5,713 nucleotides of DNA from the NCBI GenBank assembly GCA_028290925.1, contig JAQGIX010000367.1:1-5713 (forward strand), given 5' to 3'. Of the stretch, positions 1 to 5,713 are shown one piece after another. Within the stretch, counting starts at the first letter, position 1. Each line of letters opens with the position of its first letter. Position numbers and translations under genes: made by a program. The stretch comes from Phenylobacterium sp. (GTDB taxonomy: Bacteria > Pseudomonadota > Alphaproteobacteria > Caulobacterales > Caulobacteraceae). The notes beneath the pieces are model-generated. The model did no database searches. It saw nothing but the letters and a program-made list of their open reading frames with translations, and was not told where the DNA came from.

Positions 1-1604
1 CGCTGCGGGGTGCGGCGGTGGCCTCGCCCGAGCGCTATGGGGCCCTGGCGGCCCGCGAGGTGCTGAGCTCCGGCGGCAACGCCGTCGACGCCGCCGTGGC
101 CACCGCCTTCGCCCTGGCCGTGACCTACCCCGAGGCCGGCAACCTCGGCGGCGGCGGCTTCATGACCCTGTACGTGGACGGCAAGCCCTACTTCCTCGAC
201 TACCGGGAGACCGCGCCGGCGAAGGCCAGCGCCGGAATGTATCTCGACGCCTCCGGCCAGCCGGTCACCGCGCTCAGCCTGGTGGGGCCGCTGTCCAGCG
301 GGGTGCCGGGGACGGTGCGCGGCATGGCCGAGGCCCATCGGCGCTTCGGCAAGCTGCCCTGGTCGCGCGACCTGGCGCCGGCGATCCGGCTGGCGCGCGA
401 CGGCTTCATCGTCCCGCCGCCGCTGATCCGCGTACGTGAGGCCAGCCGGCGCGATTTCGCCATCACCAACTTCAATCGATATTTCGCGGCTATGGCCGCC
501 GGCCGCCGGTTCCGGCAGCCGGAGCTGGCCGCCACCCTGGCGCGGATCGCCAGGGGCGGGGACCGGGAATTCTATGAGGGCCGCACCGCCGACCTGCTGG
601 TCGCGCAGATGGCCCGCGGACCGACCAAGGGCCTGATCAGCAAGGCCGATCTCGCCGGATACAAGGCCGCCTGGCGCGAGCCCCTGCAGGGCGACTGGGA
701 GGGCTATCGGGTGATCACCGCCCCGCCGCCCAGCTCCGGCGGCATCGCGCTGTTGCAGATGCTGACCATGAAGTCGGACGCCGCCGCACTGTTCAGGGGC
801 GTGGACCTGAACACCCCGCAGTATCTCCACCTGGTGTCGGAGATCGAGAAGCGGGTCTTCGCCGACCGGGCCGAGTATCTCGGAGATCCGGACTTCGTGA
901 AGGTTCCGGTCGCGGCGCTCACCGATCCGGCCTACATCGCCCGCCGCGCCAGGGAGATCGATTCCAAGGCGCCGAGCCTCCTGAAGGGGGTCACACCGGG
1001 CCTGGAGAAGCCCCAGACCACGCACTTCTCGGTGGTCGATCGCTGGGGCAACGCGGTGTCGAACACCTACACCTTGAACGGATGGTTCGGCGCCGGCGTG
1101 GTGGTCGAGGGGGCGGGCTTCCTGCTCAACGACGAAATGGACGACTTCTCCGCCAAGCCGGGCGCGCCCAACCAGTTCGGTGTGGTCGGCGGGACGGCCA
1201 ACGCCATCGCGCCGTTCAAGCGACCGCTGTCCTCCATGACGCCGACCATCCTGGTCCGGAACGGCCGGGTGGCCATGGTGCTGGGCACCCCGGGCGGGTC
1301 GCGCATCTTCACCTCGGTGTTCCAGGTGCTGGTGGACGTCTACGACTTCGCCCGGCCGCTGCCCGCCGCGCTCGCCACCCTGCGGTTCCATCACCAGCTG
1401 CTGCCGGAGAACACCATCTACTCCGAGCCCTACGCCCCGTTCCCGCCAGCGCTGCGCGCCGCCATGCAGGCGCGCGGCTATCGGCTGGAGGCGCAGGACT
1501 TCAACGGCGACGTCGAGGCGATCCAGGTGGTCGGCGGCATGCCGCATGCGGCGTCCGACCCGCGCGGCCGCGGCGTGGCCCTGACGCTACAGGCAAGCAG
1601 ATAG
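1..1604 (+). CDS. ggt: Gamma-glutamyltranspeptidase (glutathione hydrolase), 5'-truncated
   Basis: This is an N-terminal nucleophile hydrolase that removes or transfers the gamma-glutamyl group of glutathione and related compounds, normally in the periplasm. The frame is open from base 3; the GTG at 18 is internal, because the family's N-terminal block (VASPERYGALAAREVLSSGG) already runs through it. The export signal and roughly 50 residues are therefore outside the window. Counting from that GTG, visible landmarks are the NLGGGGFM loop (42-49), Arg63 in YRETAPAKA (E. coli Arg114, binds the gamma-glutamyl carboxylate), and the self-processing nucleophile Thr334 in QTTHFSVVD (E. coli Thr391). 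Thr352 and Asn354 lie in TYTLN, Asp376 in MDDFS, Ser405-Ser406 in PLSSM, and the oxyanion glycines Gly426-427 in TPGGSR. Cleavage before Thr334 would give a small subunit of 195 residues, normal for the family. The 12-residue lid loop (381-392) is present. The family call is very secure; the physiological substrate is not known. Confidence 0.95.
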   Translation, partial: LRGAAVASPERYGALAAREVLSSGGNAVDAAVATAFALAVTYPEAGNLGGGGFMTLYVDGKPYFLDYRETAPAKASAGMYLDASGQPVTALSLVGPLSSGVPGTVRGMAEAHRRFGKLPWSRDLAPAIRLARDGFIVPPPLIRVREASRRDFAITNFNRYFAAMAAGRRFRQPELAATLARIARGGDREFYEGRTADLLVAQMARGPTKGLISKADLAGYKAAWREPLQGDWEGYRVITAPPPSSGGIALLQMLTMKSDAAALFRGVDLNTPQYLHLVSEIEKRVFADRAEYLGDPDFVKVPVAALTDPAYIARRAREIDSKAPSLLKGVTPGLEKPQTTHFSVVDRWGNAVSNTYTLNGWFGAGVVVEGAGFLLNDEMDDFSAKPGAPNQFGVVGGTANAIAPFKRPLSSMTPTILVRNGRVAMVLGTPGGSRIFTSVFQVLVDVYDFARPLPAALATLRFHHQLLPENTIYSEPYAPFPPALRAAMQARGYRLEAQDFNGDVEAIQVVGGMPHAASDPRGRGVALTLQASR

Positions 1605-1696
1605 GGGTCTGGCGGAGGTCGACGTGGCGGCCTGAGGCGAAACTGACCACTCCGCCTTCGTGGCGGTCATCGCTGTGTCATCTATGTCGCCAAGCG

Positions 1697-1731
1697 CTGC
1701 CTAAAGTCCGAACATTGTTAGATCAATTTGA
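1697..1731 (+). promoter_or_regulatory. Candidate promoter for the TonB-dependent receptor gene
   Basis: GTTAGATC at 1717-1724 matches the Caulobacter housekeeping -10 consensus GCTANAWC at every position but one. A weak -35, CTGCCT at 1697-1702, sits at an acceptable distance (3 of 6 matches to TTGACG). The predicted transcript start is near 1731, giving a leader of about 125 bases. A competing reading uses the perfect TTGACA at 1728-1733 as a -35, but no good -10 follows at 16-18 bases. The element lies in the only AT-rich stretch of the intergenic region. It is a motif match only. Confidence 0.35.
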
Positions 1732-1737
1732 CAATGT
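1712..1737. promoter_or_regulatory. Inverted repeat, possible operator
   Basis: ACATTGT (1712-1718) and ACAATGT (1731-1737) are perfect inverted arms separated by 12 bases. Inside the gap, positions 1720/1729, 1722/1727 and 1723/1726 are also symmetric, so 10 of 13 position pairs match about the centre at 1724.5. The repeat covers the candidate -10 and start point, where a dimeric repressor could block transcription. It does not resemble a Fur box (GATAATGATAATCATTATC) and I cannot name the regulator. No regulator gene lies inside the window. Confidence 0.4.
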
Positions 1738-1845
1738 AAGCGGCAAGTCGTCGCTTCCGCAGGCGGATTTCGGACTCGCGCGTCATGCGCGATCGCGGGG
1801 AATTCCGTGAGACGCCGGCGCGCGCAGCGTTCGGTCAGAACCCTT

Positions 1846-1854
1846 GGGGGGAAG
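1846..1854 (+). promoter_or_regulatory. Ribosome binding site deciding the receptor start
   Basis: Six Gs followed by AAG directly precede the ATG at 1855. The spacing is short, about 3-4 bases from the G run. The site, together with the signal peptide that begins at this ATG, favours 1855 over the in-frame GTG at 1807, which would add 16 mostly basic residues, and over the ATG at 1870. Confidence 0.5.
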
Positions 1855-4353
1855 ATGAAACACCTATACATGGGCGCAAGCCTCGTCGTGCTGTCCGCGG
1901 TCATGTCCGCAGGGACGGCGGCGGCCGCGGCCGCCACCACCGCGGAAGTCTCCGAAGTCATTGTCACCGGCACCCGGGTCTCGGGCGTCAAGGCGGAAGA
2001 CAGCGCCGCGCCGGTCGAGGTGGTGGGCGCCGCCGCGCTGAAGCGGGTGGGCCAGCCGGACCTCATCCAGGCCCTGTCCCAGACCCTCCCGTCGTTCAAC
2101 GCCGAAGGCTATGCGGCGGACACCGCCGCGCTGACGCTCTCGGCGGCCCTGCGCGGGCTCAATCCGAACGACACCCTGGTGCTGGTCAACGGCAAGCGCC
2201 GCCACCCGACCGCCAACCTGCACGTCGATCCCAGCTCCTTCCAGGGCGCGGCGACCGCCGACCTCAGCTTCATCCCGGTGGGCTCCATCGACCACGTCGA
2301 GGTGCTGACCGACGGGGCCGCGGCGCAATACGGCTCCGACGCCATCGCCGGCGTCGTCAACATCATCCTCAAGAGCGCCAACAGCGGCGGATCGGCCAGC
2401 GCGACGGGGGGCCAATATTTCGAGGGCGACGGCAAGACCGCCGCCTGGTCGCTCAACAACGGCTTCGCCCTCGGCGACAAGGGCTTCATCAACGCCACGA
2501 TCGAGCAGCGCTATCACGGCTTTAGCCGCCAAGGCGGCGCCGACCGCCGGGTGTTCGACCTCAACGGCGCCCTGCGCGCCGGGATCAGCCCGATCGACCG
2601 CGCCGGCCTGCCGGGCGCCGTGGGCTCGCCCAACGTCAACAACATCTACGGGGACACGCAGTCCAACACCTACGACGGCTTCTACAACGCCGGCTACGAT
2701 CTGGGCGACGGCGTCCAGGCCTACAGCTTCGGCAGCTACGGCCACCGCAAGGCCTCGGCCTTCGAGAACTACCGCTTGCCCAGCCGGGTGACGCGGACGG
2801 TCGGCGGCGTGACCACGGTTCCCTTCCCGAACGGCTTCTCGCCGCGTGAGCAGATCGTCGAGGACGACTACGCCGTGACCGGCGGCATCAAGGGCGCGGT
2901 CGCCGGCTGGGACTGGGACCTGTCGACCACCTTCGGCCGCGACAAGGACGACATCTCGACCATCAACTCCGCGAACGCCTCGCTGTTCGCCGACACCGGA
3001 CAGACGCCGCGCAACTTCTTCGACGGGACCTTCATCTCCTCGGAGTGGACCACGACGCTCGACGTCGACAAGACCTTCGACGTCGGCATGGCCTCGCCGC
3101 TCAACGTGGCGCTGGGCGCCGAGACCCGGGAGAACAAGTTCACCATCAACCAGGGCGACCCGCTGTCCATCTACAAGGAAGGCGGCCAATCCTATCCTGG
3201 CTTCCAGTCCACGGACGCCGGAACCCACAAGCGCACCAACTACGCCGGCTATGTCGACCTGGCGCTGTCGCCGATCGCGAACCTGAAGCTGGATCTCGCC
3301 GGACGCTTTGAGCACTACAGCGACTTCGGCAGCAACACGGTCGGCAAGCTCACCGTCCGCTACGACTTCAGCCCGGCGTTCGCGTTGCGCGGTACGATCA
3401 GCAACGGCTTCCGCGCGCCGACCCTGGCGGAAGAGTACTATTCGGCCACCAACGTCGCCCCGACCTTTGCGGTGGTGCAGCTCCCCGCCAACTCCGCAGC
3501 CGCCCATCTGGCGGGCTTCCCGAACCTGAAGCCGGAGAAGTCCACCAACTACAGCGTGGGCTTCGTCGCCCACCCGGCCGAGGGCCTGCAGATCACGCTG
3601 GACGCCTACCAGATCAGCATCCGCGACCGCATCGTGGCGACCGGCACCCTGCTGGGCCTGAACAACGGCGTGGTGGTCTCGCCGGGCGTGCTGGCGGCCA
3701 TCGCGGCGCACGGCAACGTCCTCGACCCGCAGGTCACCTATGTGGGCATCAGCGTGTTCACCAACGGGGCCAACACCAAGACCCAGGGCGTCGAGCTGAC
3801 CGCCAACTACGCCTCCGACTTCGGCGACATGGGCCACGTCGATTGGACGGTGGGCGTCAACTACAACAAGACCGCGCTCACCAAGGTGAACGCGCTGCCC
3901 GCGGCGGTCACCTCCGTGGCGATCGGCCAGACCGCCCTGCTGGGGCCCAACGCCATGGACACCCTGACCACCGCGGTCCCGCGGGAGAAGGTGGTGCTCG
4001 GCGCCTTCTGGACGCTCGGCAAGTGGAGCGCCAACCTGCGCGAGACGGTGTTCGGCGAGAGCTCCGAACGCTACAGCCTCGACGGCACCGGCAACGGCGG
4101 CGTGACGACCAAGATCCCGGTCACCAGCATCACCGACCTGGAAGTCGACTACGCGCTCTTCGAAAACCTGAAGCTGGCGGTGGGGGCCAACAACCTGTTC
4201 GACCACAAGCCGCCTTCCATGCCGAACGTTCCGAACGGCGCCGGCGGCGTCCGGCCGGCGGACGGCAACAACGTCTATGGCGAGCCGCTGCAGTTCTCCC
4301 CGTTCGGGATCAACGGCGGCTACTACTACGGCCGGCTCAGCTTCACCTTCTGA
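1855..4353 (+). CDS. TonB-dependent outer-membrane receptor
   Basis: This 832-residue protein is an outer-membrane active transporter powered by the TonB-ExbBD system; the ligand is unknown. Residues 1-27 form a signal peptide: a Lys/His start, a hydrophobic core, then an Ala-rich cleavage region. A TonB-box-like segment, EVSEVIVTGTR, follows at 31-41. The plug (about 45-173) contains DLIQALSQTLPSF, LRGLNPNDTLVLVNGKRR, SIDHVEVLTDGAAAQYGSDA and IAGVVNIILK, all standard plug signatures. The rest is beta-barrel rich in alternating aromatic strands. It includes GFRAPTLAEEYY and NLKPEKSTNYSVG, common in the family, and a late ANNLFDHKPP motif. The chain ends in GRLSFTF with the terminal Phe expected for BAM-assisted insertion. 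No STN domain precedes the plug, so it is not a FecA-type signalling receptor. Length is normal and no frameshift is seen. It lies 250 bases after ggt and 82 before the sulfotransferase gene. Siderophore, peptide, sugar or aromatic ligands remain possible. Confidence 0.95.
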   Translation: MKHLYMGASLVVLSAVMSAGTAAAAAATTAEVSEVIVTGTRVSGVKAEDSAAPVEVVGAAALKRVGQPDLIQALSQTLPSFNAEGYAADTAALTLSAALRGLNPNDTLVLVNGKRRHPTANLHVDPSSFQGAATADLSFIPVGSIDHVEVLTDGAAAQYGSDAIAGVVNIILKSANSGGSASATGGQYFEGDGKTAAWSLNNGFALGDKGFINATIEQRYHGFSRQGGADRRVFDLNGALRAGISPIDRAGLPGAVGSPNVNNIYGDTQSNTYDGFYNAGYDLGDGVQAYSFGSYGHRKASAFENYRLPSRVTRTVGGVTTVPFPNGFSPREQIVEDDYAVTGGIKGAVAGWDWDLSTTFGRDKDDISTINSANASLFADTGQTPRNFFDGTFISSEWTTTLDVDKTFDVGMASPLNVALGAETRENKFTINQGDPLSIYKEGGQSYPGFQSTDAGTHKRTNYAGYVDLALSPIANLKLDLAGRFEHYSDFGSNTVGKLTVRYDFSPAFALRGTISNGFRAPTLAEEYYSATNVAPTFAVVQLPANSAAAHLAGFPNLKPEKSTNYSVGFVAHPAEGLQITLDAYQISIRDRIVATGTLLGLNNGVVVSPGVLAAIAAHGNVLDPQVTYVGISVFTNGANTKTQGVELTANYASDFGDMGHVDWTVGVNYNKTALTKVNALPAAVTSVAIGQTALLGPNAMDTLTTAVPREKVVLGAFWTLGKWSANLRETVFGESSERYSLDGTGNGGVTTKIPVTSITDLEVDYALFENLKLAVGANNLFDHKPPSMPNVPNGAGGVRPADGNNVYGEPLQFSPFGINGGYYYGRLSFTF

Positions 4354-4370
4354 GCCGGCGCCTGACTTGC

Positions 4371-4412
4371 TCGCGGACCGGCCGGCCACGGCTGGCCGGT
4401 CCGCGGCGGTTT
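4371..4412 (+). terminator. Rho-independent-like terminator after the receptor gene
   Basis: Bases 4372-4386 pair with 4391-4405 as a 15-bp stem (12 perfect outer pairs, then one G-U and two G-C pairs) closed by the 4-base loop CACG. It is followed by GCGG and a short T run (4410-4412). The G-U pair would be a C-A mismatch in a minus-strand transcript, and there is no T run on that side, so the hairpin reads best on the + strand. It begins 18 bases after the receptor stop codon. The T run is short, as is often seen in GC-rich genomes, so termination may be partial. Confidence 0.7.
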
Positions 4413-4420
4413 GAGCCCAT

Positions 4421-4435
4421 GCTATAGGGGCGGCG
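4421..4435 (+). promoter_or_regulatory. Candidate -10 element / Shine-Dalgarno before the TPR gene
   Basis: GCTATAGG (4421-4428) agrees with the Caulobacter -10 consensus GCTANAWC except at its last two bases, and no good -35 is seen upstream in the hairpin. If used, transcription would begin at about the ATG at 4436, giving a leaderless message. The same bases also supply AGGGG (4426-4430), a Shine-Dalgarno-like run 5 bases before the ATG, which would act only on a read-through transcript from the receptor gene. Both readings are motif-level. Confidence 0.35.
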
Positions 4436-5713
4436 ATGTCCGCAACGCCGCCAGGCTCTCTCAGCGCCGCGATCGAGCTTGCCTCGGCCCTGCTCGCCAC
4501 CGATCCCGCGCAGGCCGAGCGCGGGGCGCGCGACATCCTGCAAGCCGCCCCCAAGGATCCGCGCGCGCAGCTCATCGTGGCCTCCGCCCTGCGGCGCCAG
4601 GGCGACTTCGCCGCCGCACGCGCCCTGCTCGAGCCGCTGGCGCGCGCCTATCCGGGCGCGGCCCTGACCCAGTACGAGCTCGGCCTCGTCCTTGCGGGCG
4701 TCGGCGCGGCGGCCGCCGCGATCGAGGCGTTGCGGCGCGCGGTGGGACTGAAGCCGGACCTCGCCGAGGCCTGGCGGGGGCTGGGCGACGAGCTATTCCG
4801 GACCGGCGACGTCGCCGGGGCCGAAGCGGCCTTCAAGGCCCACGCCCGGGCTGTCGTGCGCGATCCGCAGCTGAGGGGCGCGGCCGACGCGTTGTTCGCC
4901 GACGACGCGGTCCTGGCGGAGCGGCTGCTCCGCGCGCAGATGAAGGCCCGACCCGGCGACACCGCGGCGATGCAGATGCTGGCGCAGGCTTGCGTGGGAT
5001 TGGGGCGGCCGGACGAGGCGTTAGGTCTGCTCACAGCCTGCCTGCAGGCCGAGCCGGATCGCGACGGCGCACGCTTCCAGCTCGCCGAGCTGCTGTTCCA
5101 GCAGCAGCAGGCCGCCGAGGCGATCGCCCACCTCCAGACCCTGCTGGCGCGCGAGCCCGACGAGCCGGCCTATCGGAACCTGCTGGCGGCCTGCCTGGGC
5201 ATGGTGGGCGACTACGGCCCGGCGGTCGCGATCTACGAGCGGCTGCTCGCCGACTATCCGAAGCACCCCAGGATCTGGCTGAACTACGGCCACGCCCTGC
5301 GCACCGTCGGGCGCCATGACGACGCCGTGGCCGCCTACCGGCGATGCATCGCGCTCGCCCCCAGCCTGGGCGACGCCTACTGGAGCCTGGCGAACCTCAA
5401 GACCGCGTCGATCACCGACGCGCTCGAGGCGGCGATGCGGAGCCAGCTCGAGCGGCCCGATCTCACCGCCGACGACCGGCTGCACCTGCACTATGCGCTC
5501 GGCAAGGCGCTGGAGGACCGCGGCGACCCCGCCGGGGCGTTCGGGCAATATTCGGCGGGCGCGGCGCTCCGGCGCCAGGGTCTCCGCTACGACGCCGACG
5601 AGACGACGGCGCTGATGCGCCGGTCCGTCGCCCTGTTCACGCCGGCGTTCTTCAGCGCCCGCGCCGACGCCGGCTCGCCGTCGGACGCCCCGATCTTCAT
5701 CGTCGGCCTGCCG
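4436..5713 (+). CDS. TPR-repeat sulfotransferase, 3'-truncated by window end
   Basis: The frame opens at ATG 4436 and stays open for 426 codons to the window edge, with no stop. Residues 40-325 are helical pairs of the tetratricopeptide type. Clear units lie at about 42-75, 76-109, 110-142, 174-207, 208-241, 243-275 and 276-309; the last two show the canonical spacing of W/Y-L-G-A and A-Y-P residues (for example WLNYGHALRTVGRHDDAVAA). Another helical pair follows at 344-380. At 419-426 the protein reads PIFIVGLP, the strand leading into the PAPS 5'-phosphosulfate loop of the Sulfotransfer_3 family, usually continued as RSGTT. The domain itself, a few hundred residues, is off the window. Such proteins lack a signal peptide here and are expected to be cytoplasmic, sulfating a protein, peptide or small acceptor; the TPR part probably binds the partner. 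The acceptor is unknown. Start choice is supported by AGGGG at 4426-4430. Confidence 0.85.
   Translation, partial: MSATPPGSLSAAIELASALLATDPAQAERGARDILQAAPKDPRAQLIVASALRRQGDFAAARALLEPLARAYPGAALTQYELGLVLAGVGAAAAAIEALRRAVGLKPDLAEAWRGLGDELFRTGDVAGAEAAFKAHARAVVRDPQLRGAADALFADDAVLAERLLRAQMKARPGDTAAMQMLAQACVGLGRPDEALGLLTACLQAEPDRDGARFQLAELLFQQQQAAEAIAHLQTLLAREPDEPAYRNLLAACLGMVGDYGPAVAIYERLLADYPKHPRIWLNYGHALRTVGRHDDAVAAYRRCIALAPSLGDAYWSLANLKTASITDALEAAMRSQLERPDLTADDRLHLHYALGKALEDRGDPAGAFGQYSAGAALRRQGLRYDADETTALMRRSVALFTPAFFSARADAGSPSDAPIFIVGLP

Noticed and set aside
18..20. GTG at 18 as the true ggt start
   Set aside because: The frame is open upstream of it and the protein would lack an export signal and the family N-terminus, so the gene clearly enters from outside the window.
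1735..1747. LacI-family half-site TGTAAGCG upstream of the receptor
   Set aside because: Only one half matches; the second half (GCAAG) does not mirror it, so an operator of that type is not supported.
1705..1776. 8-bp inverted repeat AGTCCGAA (1705-1712) / TTCGGACT (1769-1776) flanking the promoter island
   Set aside because: The arms are 56 bases apart and a match of this length is expected about once by chance in a 250-base region. The left arm would also lie upstream of the predicted transcript start.
1788..1797. Perfect palindrome CGCGATCGCG in the receptor leader
   Set aside because: It is only 10 bases and made of GC-rich steps that recur by chance in such DNA; it has no loop to form a useful hairpin and no link to another element.
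1807..1854. GTG at 1807 as the receptor start
   Set aside because: It would put a 16-residue Arg-rich extension before a normal signal peptide, and the G-rich ribosome site sits at 1846-1854 instead.
1864..4575. Very long open frame (about 900 codons) on the minus strand opposite the receptor gene
   Set aside because: It is a mirror of the GC-biased third positions of the receptor gene. The translation is low-complexity, rich in Val, Arg, Gly and Ala, and has no recognisable domain, while the + strand product is an unmistakable receptor.
4411..5319. 302-codon + strand frame starting from TTG at 4411
   Set aside because: The product is Arg/Ala/Gly-rich with no motif and overlaps the TPR gene in another frame. 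The frame from ATG 4436 gives regular TPRs and a sulfotransferase strand.

Overview
This GC-rich window has codons that end almost always in G or C. The closest compositional and gene-content match I can suggest is a Caulobacterales-type alphaproteobacterium (Caulobacter/Phenylobacterium-like), or possibly a sphingomonad. The basis is codon use, a long plug-type TonB-dependent receptor without a signalling domain, a TPR-sulfotransferase directly behind it, and -10 elements resembling the Caulobacter GCTANAWC consensus. The taxon is an inference; no rRNA or marker gene is present.

Layout: three protein genes, all on the + strand. (1) Positions 1-1604 hold the body and 3' end of a gamma-glutamyltranspeptidase (ggt) whose N-terminal export signal lies outside the window. 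Every catalytic and substrate-binding position I checked against the E. coli enzyme is kept or conservatively replaced. (2) Positions 1605-1854 are an intergenic region with a small AT-rich island. This island carries a 7-bp perfect inverted repeat around a plausible -10 element, which makes it the best candidate for the control site of the next gene. (3) Positions 1855-4353 encode a complete 832-residue outer-membrane TonB-dependent receptor with signal peptide, TonB-box-like segment, plug, beta-barrel and terminal Phe. (4) Positions 4371-4412 form a strong GC-rich hairpin with a short T run, read as the receptor gene's terminator. (5) Positions 4436-5713 begin a TPR-sulfotransferase. About 426 residues of TPR solenoid are present, and the window ends just as the sulfotransferase domain opens at its PAPS-binding loop.

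How they may work together: the receptor would import an unknown ligand across the outer membrane, GGT would cleave or transfer gamma-glutamyl groups in the periplasm, and the TPR protein would transfer sulfate from PAPS in the cytoplasm. No sequence evidence ties the three into one pathway. The hairpin and the separate promoter-like elements suggest the receptor and the sulfotransferase are largely separate transcription units. I saw no RNA genes, CRISPR arrays, insertion sequences or attachment sites.
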